The notes beneath the pieces were generated by a model. That model did no database searches. It was given only the letters and a program-made list of their open reading frames with translations, and was not told where the DNA came from. Shown in pieces: positions 9,288 to 18,016 of a stretch of 64,000 bases of DNA. The stretch's first letter is position 1. Every line of letters begins with the position of its first letter. The DNA is from Planctomycetota bacterium (GTDB taxonomy: Bacteria > Planctomycetota > UBA1135 > GCA-002686595). The position numbers and the translations under genes were made by a program. The stretch is from the NCBI GenBank assembly GCA_020638835.1, contig JACKHV010000001.1:248001-312000 (forward strand). Direction: 5' to 3'.

Positions 9288-11518
9288 GCGGGGCCTCCGC
9301 CGAAGTAGTCGCCGTAGATCAACGCGTGCACGACGTGGACCAGGATCAGCGCGACCATCGAGACCGCGCCCCAGCGGTGTAGGTAGCGCCAGGTGTTCGC
9401 GACGGCGCGCAGGTCCTCGAAGTGCGCGGTGGCGAGTGCTCGTTCGTGCGCGCGCCGCACGAGCGCGAGCGTGCGATCGATCTCCTCGCGCGGAACGCCT
9501 TCTCGCATGCCGCGCAGCTCGAGCGCGGTGAGCGTCCTGCGCTTCAGCCGGTCGGCGCCGAAGAGCGCGAACACGCGGCCGAAGAAGGAGCTCTTCCACT
9601 GGCGCTCGCGGATCAGCTCGAGCACCTGATCGCGCGCTTCGTCACCGAAGGCGCGCCCCGACTCGCCCCAGCTCTGCGGCAGTTCGTGGGCCTGCGCGCG
9701 GATCTCGTCGAGCTCCAGCTCGCGACCGTTCGCGGCGCGCGGGACCCACGCGTAGAACCAGCGTCCGATCGCGCCGGTCACCAGCAGGCCGACGAGCAAC
9801 CACGCGGCGTCCCCGCCCGGCGTCGCGCGCGGCGCCAGCGCGGAGTGCAGGAAGGCGAGCAGCACCGCGGCGACGCCCGTCGCGACGTGCACCGTCATCC
9901 AGCTCTGCAGCGTCCCGAAGCTCAGCTTGAAGCGCGGCGAGCGCCGCAGAAGGTACGCGAGGTTGACCGCGACGAGCGCCAGCGCCGAGATGCCGAACCA
10001 GAGCCCGATCCCCGCGCCGGGCCGGAGCAGTGCGTGGTCGACGTGCGTTGCGCGCTCCGTCGCCGAGCTCAGGTAGTAGTCGTGGTGCCAGAGGATGAAG
10101 AGCAGCACGCCGAAGGCGCAGGCCGACGCGGCCCACAGCGCGCGCGTCAGCGCGGCCTTGTTCGACACCGTCTCGCGCGGCGGCGGGCGCAGCGCGGGGT
10201 CGAAGGACACGCCGGCGGCTTCGAGCGTCGCGAAGGGCGCGACGCCGCCGATCATCACGAACACGTCGTCGTTCGCGATCGAGCGTGCTTCGTCGACGCC
10301 GTGCGCCCGGACGCGCAACTCGATGCGGTCGCGGTGGATCGCGGTGACTTGGCTCTCGAGGCACAGCGCGAGCTTCCCGTCCCGCACGGCCCGCTCGAGC
10401 TTCTCGGCGTTGCGCGGGCGCAGGCGGAAGAATCTCGCCTTGCGGTAGGAGAGCGTGACGCGGTTGCCGCCCGTCGACGCGAGCGCCAGCGCCGTCTCGA
10501 CCGCGCTGTCGCCGCCGCCGACGACGAGGATGCGGCGCCCGACGAAGCTCGTGGCGTCGATCAGCGAGTACGCGACCTTCGCCAAGTCCTCGCCCGGTAC
10601 GCCGAGCGTGCGCGGCGTACCGCGTCGGCCGATCGCGAGGCAGACGTTGTTCGCGACGAGCTGTTCGTCGCCGCAACGCACGACCAACCGGCCGCGCTCG
10701 TCGCGCAGCAGCGCGTCCAACGTCTTGCCGCCGATGAACGGGAGCTGGTTCGCGGCGGCGACGCCGGTCCACAGCTCCATCAGCTCTTCCTTGGTCAGCG
10801 TCGTCTGCTTGATCCGTCCGTAGAGCGGCAGGTCGACGGGCTGCGTCAGCACGAGCTTGTTGCGCGGGTACTTCGCGACGGTGCCGCCCCAGTCGTCCGC
10901 ACGGTCGATCACGGCGAAGCGCAGCCCGTGTCGACGCGCTTCCAGCGCGCACGCGAGTCCGGCCGGGCCTGCTCCGACGATCGCGAGGTCGAGCGCCTCG
11001 CGGTCCGCCGCACCGTTCAGCGCGCGCACGCGGTCAGCGACTTCCGCCGCGACGGCGGTGCCGTGCTCGATCGCGGTGCGGATCAGCGCTTGTGCCGTCA
11101 CCTCACCGGCGAGGAACACCCCGGGCGCGCCGACGGCCTCGAAGCTCTCCGCGATCGCCGGGATGTCGCGCCGCGTCTCCGCGTTCGCGATCGTCACCGT
11201 GATCGCACCGACGGGGCACTCGCGCTCGCACGCCGAGATGCCCAGGCACCCCGCGCCGTTCACGATCGTCGCTTGACCGTGCACGATCTCGAGCACGCCG
11301 GTCTCGGGGCACACCGCGACGCACGTCGCGCAGCCCATGCACCGCGTCAGATCGACGACGGGGTGCTGGAGCTGCGCTTCGCGGCTTCCTGACTGCAGCG
11401 CGCGATCACGCTCCGTGACCGCGCGCTCCATCGAGCCCAGCTCGGCGCGCCGCAAGGACGCGACGGCCGACAAGAACCCCAGCACCAGCAGGAGCCCGAA
11501 CAGGATCGTCCAGCTCAT
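9284..11518 (-). CDS. Ferredoxin-flavoprotein-membrane fusion oxidoreductase
   Basis: This 744-residue fusion has, in order, an N-terminal membrane helix, a ferredoxin-like domain, a thioredoxin-reductase-like FAD/NAD(P) module and a C-terminal multi-helix membrane domain with several His residues, resembling a haem b anchor. The first Fe-S motif is CMGCATCVAVCP (Cys 60, 63, 66, 70). The second has only three Cys in CLGISACERECP (91, 97, 101). The FAD motif is IVGAGPAGLACALE near 178 and the pyridine-nucleotide motif is VVGGGDSAVETALA near 320. It is the first gene of the cluster and probably links NAD(P)H or ferredoxin to the multihaem cytochromes. Confidence 0.85.
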   Translation of the reverse strand: MSWTILFGLLLVLGFLSAVASLRRAELGSMERAVTERDRALQSGSREAQLQHPVVDLTRCMGCATCVAVCPETGVLEIVHGQATIVNGAGCLGISACERECPVGAITVTIANAETRRDIPAIAESFEAVGAPGVFLAGEVTAQALIRTAIEHGTAVAAEVADRVRALNGAADREALDLAIVGAGPAGLACALEARRHGLRFAVIDRADDWGGTVAKYPRNKLVLTQPVDLPLYGRIKQTTLTKEELMELWTGVAAANQLPFIGGKTLDALLRDERGRLVVRCGDEQLVANNVCLAIGRRGTPRTLGVPGEDLAKVAYSLIDATSFVGRRILVVGGGDSAVETALALASTGGNRVTLSYRKARFFRLRPRNAEKLERAVRDGKLALCLESQVTAIHRDRIELRVRAHGVDEARSIANDDVFVMIGGVAPFATLEAAGVSFDPALRPPPRETVSNKAALTRALWAASACAFGVLLFILWHHDYYLSSATERATHVDHALLRPGAGIGLWFGISALALVAVNLAYLLRRSPRFKLSFGTLQSWMTVHVATGVAAVLLAFLHSALAPRATPGGDAAWLLVGLLVTGAIGRWFYAWVPRAANGRELELDEIRAQAHELPQSWGESGRAFGDEARDQVLELIRERQWKSSFFGRVFALFGADRLKRRTLTALELRGMREGVPREEIDRTLALVRRAHERALATAHFEDLRAVANTWRYLHRWGAVSMVALILVHVVHALIYGDYFGGGPA

Positions 11519-11582
11519 GACGAAGAGTCACGCGCGGACGCGCCGAGGCACCGCTTCCCCCCGGAGCCTCCGCGCCGGAGGA

Positions 11583-12293
11583 TCAGACTTCGCGACGCTC
11601 GGTCGAGGCGGACTGGCTGCGGGTCGTCGCCTTGCGAACGTAGTTCCGGCAGGTCTCGGTGCAGTGGATGAAGTCGGCGCGCAGGGCTTCGGCTTCGCGG
11701 AAGAGCACGCGGATCTCGCGCTCGACGAGCACCACGGACTCTTCGTTGAAGTCCGTGCCGAGGTAGAGCGTGTGGTCGCGCAGCGACGCGTTGAAGCCGC
11801 GATACAGCTCCATCGCCGGTCCGACGGTCGTCAGCACCGTGTCGTAGCGCGCGCGCGTCGCTTCCATGCGGACCGCGCTGTGCTCGCGCATCGAGTCACT
11901 GGAGAAGGACTTCAGGTTCTCCTCCCACTGCGCGAAGACCTTGTTCGCGCTCGACGTCATGCGGTTGTAGTCGGACTGCAAGTCCTCAGCCTGACGCTCG
12001 GACAGCTCGAGCGCGGAGACGAGGTCGCCGTGCGCCAGCTGCGGGTCGCCGCGGAACTCGGGGTCGACCATCACGCGCAGCGCGTCCGTCGAGGCGGCGA
12101 TGTTCTGGCGGGCGAGCTCGCAGTCGACGTGGATGCGCTCGATGCGGCTCATCAGGTCGTCGACCTGGACGAAGGTCGCTTCGCCGTCGTTCCCGGGCGA
12201 CAGCAGACTCTTGACGCCGGCGCAGGACGCGCAGGCGACGAGGACGGGAACGGCGAGAAGGGACGCGGACAGGTGGAATCGGCGTGTGCTCAA
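11583..12293 (-). CDS. DUF2959 family lipoprotein
   Basis: This 236-residue exported protein of unknown function is rich in helices. I chose the TTG at 12293 because GGAGAG lies just upstream and it places a clean signal sequence with a lipobox-like VACASC at the N-terminus. An ATG at 12341 would add 16 residues. The mature region has features I associate with DUF2959: a WEENLKSFSS segment, then SMREHS, RYDTVL and a FNASLRDHTLYL block. Long amphipathic helices suggest a coiled coil in the periplasm. It stands alone after the oxidoreductase operon on the same strand. Confidence 0.78.
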   Translation of the reverse strand: MSTRRFHLSASLLAVPVLVACASCAGVKSLLSPGNDGEATFVQVDDLMSRIERIHVDCELARQNIAASTDALRVMVDPEFRGDPQLAHGDLVSALELSERQAEDLQSDYNRMTSSANKVFAQWEENLKSFSSDSMREHSAVRMEATRARYDTVLTTVGPAMELYRGFNASLRDHTLYLGTDFNEESVVLVEREIRVLFREAEALRADFIHCTETCRNYVRKATTRSQSASTERREV

Positions 12294-12323
12294 GGCTCTC
12301 TCCAGGGTGCTCGGCAGGTTGAC

Positions 12324-12339
12324 GGGACCGATCGGTCCC
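12324..12339. promoter_or_regulatory. 16-bp perfect palindrome in DUF2959 leader
   Basis: GGGACCGATCGGTCCC is a perfect 16-bp palindrome about 31 bp upstream of the TTG start of the DUF2959 gene. It could bind a dimeric regulator or form an RNA hairpin. No promoter motif was recognised with certainty. Confidence 0.35.
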
Positions 12340-12529
12340 ATCGCCCTGTCGGGACGGCGGGTGGTGAGTCTTGAACCTGTCGGTTCTTAATGTGGGGGCC
12401 GCGGGGGCGAGCGGCCCGGGACGGTCCTCCGCGGGGGGGCGTCGGTCTCCCGCCGCTGGGACGCGCGGACGCGGGCGGGGAGGAAAGGAGTTCCGCTTCC
12501 ACCCCCCGAGCGGTCGAAGAAGGGACGTG

Positions 12530-13183
12530 ATGCGCCGCACCCTCACCGTCCTGCTGCTGGCCCTCGCCGCCCTGCCGACGCTGGCGCGGCGCGACGGGAC
12601 CGAGCCGCCTCCGCTGGTTCCCGCCGCGGAGGTCTGGGACCGGCCCGGCGAGCACGTCGGGCGCGAGGTGCGCATGGTCGTGCAGCACGCCGGCTGGATC
12701 GAGGCGTGGAACCCGCTGACGACGCGCTTCGGCGCGGGCGACTACAAGGCGTGGTCGGCCTGGGCGGATGAACAGCTCTTGTGGGACACGGACGACTACG
12801 AGCACCCGCTCGTGCGTCTCTTCGTGCGGCGCGGCGGCGCGGCGGAGTGGGCGCTCGAAGGGCTCGAGCTCTACCGGCGCTTCGAGGTGGTCGGCGAGGT
12901 CAAGGCGGTGCTCGACGGGCAGCCTTGGATCGAGCTCGTGGGCGTGCGCCCGCTGACCGAACAGATCGGCGACGGCAGCCTCGTGCACGCCGGGCGCGGA
13001 TTCGGAGCCTGGGAACGCGGCGAGTGGCGACGGGCCGTCGACGAGTTCGACCGCGCGCTCGCCTCACCCCTGCCGCCGATCGCGCGGGAGGAACTCGAGC
13101 GCCTGAAGGCCCTCTGCCGCGACCGGGCGGACCACCCGACCCTCGAAGAACTCGTGCGGCGCGACATCGAACGCAAGGACTGA
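12530..13183 (+). CDS. Exported protein of unknown function
   Basis: The protein has 217 residues starting at ATG 12530 behind a GAAGAAGGGA ribosome-binding site. The first 20 residues (MRRTLTVLLLALAALPTLAR) are a signal peptide. The mature part has an OB-like beta-rich middle (GREVRMVVQHAG, then RRFEVVGEVKAVLDGQPWIEL) and a helical end with the spacing of a single TPR-like unit (GAWERGEWRRAVDEFDRALA). I do not recognise a family. It precedes recN by 57 bp on the same strand. Confidence 0.7.
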   Translation: MRRTLTVLLLALAALPTLARRDGTEPPPLVPAAEVWDRPGEHVGREVRMVVQHAGWIEAWNPLTTRFGAGDYKAWSAWADEQLLWDTDDYEHPLVRLFVRRGGAAEWALEGLELYRRFEVVGEVKAVLDGQPWIELVGVRPLTEQIGDGSLVHAGRGFGAWERGEWRRAVDEFDRALASPLPPIAREELERLKALCRDRADHPTLEELVRRDIERKD

Positions 13184-13240
13184 GCCGATCCGGCGCGCGC
13201 GGCTTGACGCGCGGCCCCGGGGCGAGGAAGACTCCGCGCC

Positions 13241-14947
13241 ATGCTCGTCGAACTCTCCATCCAGGACGTCGCCCTGCTCGAGCGGGCGGAACTCGAATTC
13301 GGTTCGGGCCTGAACGTGATCACCGGGGAGACCGGCGCGGGCAAGAGTCTCCTGATCGGCGCGCTGGAGCTGCTGCTCGGTCAGCGGCCCAAGGGCAAGC
13401 TCGTGCGGCAAGGCGCGGACCGCGCGCTCGTCGAGGGGCGCTTCTCCTTCGCGAAGGGCGCGGCGCCGCTGCGGCTGGTGCGCTGGCTCGCCGAACACGA
13501 GGTCGAAGCGTGCGAGGAGGAGGGCGAGCTGGAACTCGTGCTCTCGCGCAGCCTCGGCGCGGACGGGCGCACGCGCGCCCACCTGAACCGTCGGCCGGTG
13601 ACGCGCACCCTGTTGCGCGAGCTGGCCGGGATGCTCGTCGAGATCCACGGGCAGAACGACCACCAGCGCCTGTTCGAGCCGGCGGAGCAGTTGGTGCTGC
13701 TCGACGCCTACGGTGAACTCGACGCGCCGCTCGAGGCGTACCGCGCCGCGCGCTCGCGCTGGCTCGGCGCGCGCGCGAAGCTCGTCGACTGGGAAGCGCA
13801 CGAAGCGGAGCGGCGCGATCGACTCGACCTGCTGCGCTTCCAGGTCGGTGAGCTGACCGACGCGGGCATCGACCCCGAGGAGATCGCGGGACTGCGGCGC
13901 GAGCGCGAGCTGCTGCGGCACGCCGAGGAAGTCGGCAAGGACGTCGGCGGCCTGCTCGACCGCTTGTCGGAGTCCGACGACTCCGCGCTCGACGTGCTGC
14001 GCCGCGGCGAGCGGGTGCTCGAGCGTTGGGAGGTCAAGCTGGCCGACCTCGGCGAGCCGACCGATTCCTTGCGCGAAGCGACGGCGCACCTCGCCGCGGC
14101 GTGCGACGGCCTGCGCGACTTCTTGGACGGGCTCGACTACTCGCCGCGCCGCTTGGAGGAAGTCGAAGCGCGCCTCGCGGAAGTCGAGCGCTTGGAGCGC
14201 AAGTACCGCGCGTCCGTGATCGAACTCGCCGGTCTGCTGCCGCGGCTCGCGGACGAGCTCGCCGAGCTGGAGGAGGAATCCGAAGGCTTCGAAGGCCTCG
14301 AACGTGAGTGCGGCGCGGCGCGCAAGGCGCTCGACGCGTGCGCGAAGACGCTGAACGACGCGCGGTGCGCGCTCGTGCCCGGTCTGGTCGAGGAAGTGCA
14401 GAAAGCGCTCTCCGAGCTGGGGCTCGCGAAGGCGCGCGTGCAGATCGAGTTCACGCCGCGCGCCGCGAACGCCGCGCGGCCCGAGGACGCGTACGGCGAG
14501 TCCGGCACGCAACGCGTCGAGTTCCAGTTCGCGGCGAACCCCGGCGAAGGCTTCGGTCCGCTGCGCGCGGTCGCCTCCGGCGGTGAAGCCGCGCGCATCA
14601 TGTTGGCGTTGCGCGGTGCGCTGGCCGCGCGGCAGACGATTCCTGCGCTGGTCTTCGACGAAGTCGACGCGGGCGTCGGCGGCCGCGTGGGGCCGAAGGT
14701 CGGCAAGCACCTCGCCGCGCTCGGCGAGCACTACCAGATCCTGTGCGTCACGCACCTGCCCGCCGTGGCGGCCGCGGCTTCGCGACACCTGCGCGTGCGC
14801 AAGGGCGAGATCGACGGGCGCACGCGCACCGTGGTCGAGTGGCTCGACGCCGAGGACCGCGTCTCGGAAGTCGCGGACATGATCTCCGGCGGCGCGGCGG
14901 AGAAGACGGCGCTCGCCGAAGCGCGCAGACTGCTCGGAGTTCGATGA
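13241..14947 (+). CDS. recN: DNA repair ATPase RecN
   Basis: RecN is an SMC-like protein that acts at double-strand breaks. The 568-residue length is normal. The N-terminus has the family signature with Walker A GETGAGKS at about 29-36 and the QNDHQRLF segment near 140. The middle is a long charged coiled coil, and Walker B LVFDEVDAGVGG lies near 470-481, followed by the VTHLPAVAA switch region. The stop overlaps the next gene by ATGA, so recN and the sulfatase-like gene are translationally linked, an unusual partner for recN. Confidence 0.95.
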   Translation: MLVELSIQDVALLERAELEFGSGLNVITGETGAGKSLLIGALELLLGQRPKGKLVRQGADRALVEGRFSFAKGAAPLRLVRWLAEHEVEACEEEGELELVLSRSLGADGRTRAHLNRRPVTRTLLRELAGMLVEIHGQNDHQRLFEPAEQLVLLDAYGELDAPLEAYRAARSRWLGARAKLVDWEAHEAERRDRLDLLRFQVGELTDAGIDPEEIAGLRRERELLRHAEEVGKDVGGLLDRLSESDDSALDVLRRGERVLERWEVKLADLGEPTDSLREATAHLAAACDGLRDFLDGLDYSPRRLEEVEARLAEVERLERKYRASVIELAGLLPRLADELAELEEESEGFEGLERECGAARKALDACAKTLNDARCALVPGLVEEVQKALSELGLAKARVQIEFTPRAANAARPEDAYGESGTQRVEFQFAANPGEGFGPLRAVASGGEAARIMLALRGALAARQTIPALVFDEVDAGVGGRVGPKVGKHLAALGEHYQILCVTHLPAVAAAASRHLRVRKGEIDGRTRTVVEWLDAEDRVSEVADMISGGAAEKTALAEARRLLGVR

Positions 14948-16485
14948 GGTCGCGCCGGAGACTCACGCGGCGCTTCGGACTCGCGCTCGCGACCGCGCTG
15001 GTCCTGATCCTCGCGCCCTCTTGCCCGCAGGAAGGCTCGCGCGGCCGCGGCGGCCGCGGCGTGCTGCTGATCGCGATCGACTCGCTGCGCGCCGACCACC
15101 TGTCGTCGATGGGTTACGACCGTGCGACGACGCCGGTGCTCGACAGCCTCGCGAAGCAGGGCGCGCTGTTCACGCAGACCTTCGGCGTCGCGCCCGAGTA
15201 CCTGCCGGCGCACGCCGGCCTGCTCACCGGCTGCGACCCTTGGATCTGTCGTCGCCCGCGCCTCGAGAAGCAGACCGAGACGGGCCTCGCCGCCGAGTGG
15301 TGGGTCCCGCGCGCGATCCCGAGCCTCGCGTACGAGTACCTGTCCGCCGGCTACACCACCGCGGCCTTCGTCGACCACCCGTGGATCTCGCCGACCTTCG
15401 GCTTCGATCGCGGCTTCCAGGACTTCTATCGCTTCCGCGAGGACGACGTCGTCGGCTACGAGGACTTCGGCTTCGAGGGGGTCGTGCTGCGCTTCCGGCG
15501 CTGGCGCAACACCTTGGACGCGGACCGCGACTGGTTCGCGTACCTGTCGGTGACGGACCTCGACCGCTCGTGGGGTCGTGAGGCGCCGGAGAGCGCGCAG
15601 GGCTTCGAGCCGCGCCCCGAGCTCGACTGGACGCCGCCGGTCTCCGAGACGAACCGCTCGTACTTCGCGATCCCGAACGACGCGCGCCGCTTGTGGAGCG
15701 GTGGCAACGAGACGGTGGCGGAGTACGAGTTGCGCTACGACCAGACGCTGCGCCTACTCGACAAGCGCCTCGGCCGCATGTTGCAGGAGCTCGACAAGGA
15801 AGGTCGCCTCGAGAACACGACCATCTGCATCGTCGGGACCTTCGGCGTCGGCTTCGGCGAGTCGGGCTTGATCCTCGACACGGGCACGCTGTCCGACGTC
15901 GACATGCACGTGCCTTGGGTCCTACGTCCCGCCGCGGGCAGTCGCATCCCGCGCGGTTCGGCGCGTGAGAGCCTCGCCAGTCTGCTCGACGTCGCGCCGA
16001 CCTTGCTCGACCTCTCCGGCATCGCCGTGCCCCCCGGGATGCACGGCCGCTCGCAGGTTCCGGTGCTGCGCGGTGAGGCGGACTCGGTGCGCGAACTCGC
16101 CTTCTCGCGCGGCGGCGTCCAGCACGGTTACGGCGTGCGCGACGACCGCTACAGCCTGCAACACACCGCTCCCGGCTCGCGCGGACCGTACAGCTTGCGC
16201 AGCTCGTGGACCGGCCGCCTCGACGACATCGCACCGGAGTTCCGCGACCACCTGCGCGACCGGCAGTCCGGAAGCGGGCCCGGCGACCTCGAACCCGGCG
16301 TCGACGTGCCCGACCGCATCGCCGAGCTGCGCGCCGCCGGCCGCCGCTGGTACGAGTGGGTCGACCAGGCCCGCGAGGTCGTGCACAAGACCTCGTGGGA
16401 TCGCGAACCGCTGCCTCCCGAGGTGCTGCAGGAGCTGGTCGACAACGGCGTGATCGCGCCGCAGCTGGGAGATACCGTGCCGTAG
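14944..16485 (+). CDS. Sulfatase-fold lipoprotein, probable pseudoenzyme
   Basis: This 513-residue protein has a signal sequence with lipobox-like ending LAPSC and then an alkaline-phosphatase/sulfatase fold start (LIAIDSLRADHLSSMGY). In active relatives the nucleophile (Cys, Ser or Thr) stands two residues before the Pro of the PSHASLLTG block; here the block reads EYLPAHAGLLTG, with Tyr at that position. The usual TSDHGE metal-binding motif is replaced by VGTFGV, and EHG by ESG. Three active-site elements are therefore missing, so it is probably a binding or structural protein. Its last nine codons form one arm of a long inverted repeat. Confidence 0.75.
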   Translation: MRSRRRLTRRFGLALATALVLILAPSCPQEGSRGRGGRGVLLIAIDSLRADHLSSMGYDRATTPVLDSLAKQGALFTQTFGVAPEYLPAHAGLLTGCDPWICRRPRLEKQTETGLAAEWWVPRAIPSLAYEYLSAGYTTAAFVDHPWISPTFGFDRGFQDFYRFREDDVVGYEDFGFEGVVLRFRRWRNTLDADRDWFAYLSVTDLDRSWGREAPESAQGFEPRPELDWTPPVSETNRSYFAIPNDARRLWSGGNETVAEYELRYDQTLRLLDKRLGRMLQELDKEGRLENTTICIVGTFGVGFGESGLILDTGTLSDVDMHVPWVLRPAAGSRIPRGSARESLASLLDVAPTLLDLSGIAVPPGMHGRSQVPVLRGEADSVRELAFSRGGVQHGYGVRDDRYSLQHTAPGSRGPYSLRSSWTGRLDDIAPEFRDHLRDRQSGSGPGDLEPGVDVPDRIAELRAAGRRWYEWVDQAREVVHKTSWDREPLPPEVLQELVDNGVIAPQLGDTVP

Positions 16486-16580
16486 TCGTTTCTTCCCCGA
16501 TCGGCCGAGCCGCCCGCTTTCTCCGAAGTTCGGGCCGATCGCGGAAGAAACGACTACGGCACGGTGTTTCCCAGCTGCGG
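16459..16580. repeat. 48-bp inverted repeat with 26-nt loop
   Basis: Bases 16459-16506 pair with 16533-16580 with only three mismatches (45 of 48). The left arm includes the last nine codons and stop of the sulfatase-like gene. The right arm lies in the intergenic region 52 bp before the next gene. The arm sequence is unrelated to the palindrome at 1743-1845, but the geometry is the same: the 3' end of a gene copied in reverse just downstream. Confidence 0.92.
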
Positions 16581-16632
16581 TCGAGATGCCGATGATGGGT
16601 CCGCACTCCCAGCCACCGAACGGAACCCAGCC

Positions 16633-17925
16633 ATGTCGTCGGACAGTCAGCTCCCCAAGATCCAGGAACTCGACCGCGCGCTCGCGCAGATCGCGGGGCA
16701 GATCCGCATCCTCGTTCCGTTGCAGTGGCCGGCGAGTGCCGAGGACGAGTTCTTGGCGGCCTTTCGCGCCGGTCGGCCCGAGCTGCCGAAGGTGAAGCTG
16801 ACGCCGAGGCCGGTCGGCGGCGACCTCGAGGCGCTCGCGAACGTCCAGAAGCAGTGCGACCGCGCGCACCCGATCGGCAACCTCGTCTACAAGACGGCGC
16901 GCAGCTACGAGTCGGCCGTGCGCATGCTCGCGGGCATCGGGACGCCGGCGTTCACGGAGTACTCGGCGCAGCTCTACGGCCTGCCGACGGACCGCTACCG
17001 CACGCAGAAGGTCACGCCGCTGACTGCGGCGGACTTCTTCCTGACCACCACCGACCGTCTGCTCGGCGGCAAGCAGCTGCCCGAGCTCGTCGCCGACATT
17101 CCTTCGAAGGAGTTCGGCGAGCGCGTGCAGAAGAAGCTCGACCGCTTCTTCGTCGAGGACCGCGTCGAAGTCGTGCTCGACCCCGACCTCGCCTCGAAGG
17201 CGGTCGGCGGCTCGACGCGCATCCGCGTGCGTGAGGGCGCGAGGTTCTCGACGCTCGACCTCGCGCAACTCGTGAACCACGAGGCGTACGTGCACTCCGC
17301 GACGATCCTCAACGGCAAGCGGCAGAAGAACCTGCTGTGTCTCGGTCTCGGCTCGCCACGGACGACGCGCACGCAGGAAGGGCTCGCCGTGCTGGCCGAG
17401 CTGCTGACGATGTCGATCGACGTGATGCGCCTGCGTCGCGTCGCGCTGCGCGTGCGCGCGATCCAGGACGCGCTCGAGGGCGCCGACTTCATCGAGGTCT
17501 TCAAGGGCTTCCTCGAAGCGGGCCAGAGCGAGGAAGAGAGCTTCAAGTCCGCGCAGCGCGTCTTCCGCGGCGGCGACGTGCGCGGGAAAGTCGTCTTCAC
17601 CAAGGACTCGGTCTACTTGAAGGGCCTGCTCGAGGTGCACACCTTCGTGAAGGTGGCGATCCGGGACAACCGGCCGGAGCTCGTGCGCGCGCTGTTCGCG
17701 GGCCGCATGACGCTCGGCGACGTGGTCGAACTGGCGCCGTACTTCGAGTCCGGCTGGCTACAAGGGCCGGCCTACGTGCCGCCCTGGGCCGAGGATCCGC
17801 GCCGCCTCGTCGCCGTGCTCGCCTACTCGGCGTTCATCAACGAGGTGAACATGTCGGAGGTCGGCCTGCAGCACTTCCCGGCCTTCGAAGAGCGCGCCGC
17901 CACCGGCTCTGTCCGGCAGAGCTGA
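16633..17925 (+). CDS. QEGLA-motif (DUF1704) metallopeptidase-like protein
   Basis: A 430-residue cytoplasmic protein carries the name-giving QEGLA motif (TRTQEGLAVLAEL) about 35 residues after an HExxxH zinc motif (NHEAYVH). This is the DUF1704 family, annotated in bacteria as flavohemoglobin expression-modulating QEGLA protein and related to eukaryotic tyrosine carboxypeptidases. The motifs are intact, so peptidase activity is plausible, but the substrate is unknown. The ATG at 16633 is chosen because the upstream frame is formed by the inverted repeat. No strong Shine-Dalgarno is visible. manA follows after 91 bp. Confidence 0.85.
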   Translation: MSSDSQLPKIQELDRALAQIAGQIRILVPLQWPASAEDEFLAAFRAGRPELPKVKLTPRPVGGDLEALANVQKQCDRAHPIGNLVYKTARSYESAVRMLAGIGTPAFTEYSAQLYGLPTDRYRTQKVTPLTAADFFLTTTDRLLGGKQLPELVADIPSKEFGERVQKKLDRFFVEDRVEVVLDPDLASKAVGGSTRIRVREGARFSTLDLAQLVNHEAYVHSATILNGKRQKNLLCLGLGSPRTTRTQEGLAVLAELLTMSIDVMRLRRVALRVRAIQDALEGADFIEVFKGFLEAGQSEEESFKSAQRVFRGGDVRGKVVFTKDSVYLKGLLEVHTFVKVAIRDNRPELVRALFAGRMTLGDVVELAPYFESGWLQGPAYVPPWAEDPRRLVAVLAYSAFINEVNMSEVGLQHFPAFEERAATGSVRQS

Positions 17926-18016
17926 TCGGCTGGCCGGGACGTCGTTCGCGGGCGAGTGGGGCGGAGACGCCGTCCGCCGCGCAAAGTGGCAGTCGGGACG
18001 CTACCCTGTCGGGCCG

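Noticed and set aside
12324..12339. Coding start of the DUF2959 gene at 12341
   Set aside because: It would place the palindrome inside the coding region and add 16 residues before the signal peptide. The TTG at 12293 has a better ribosome-binding site.
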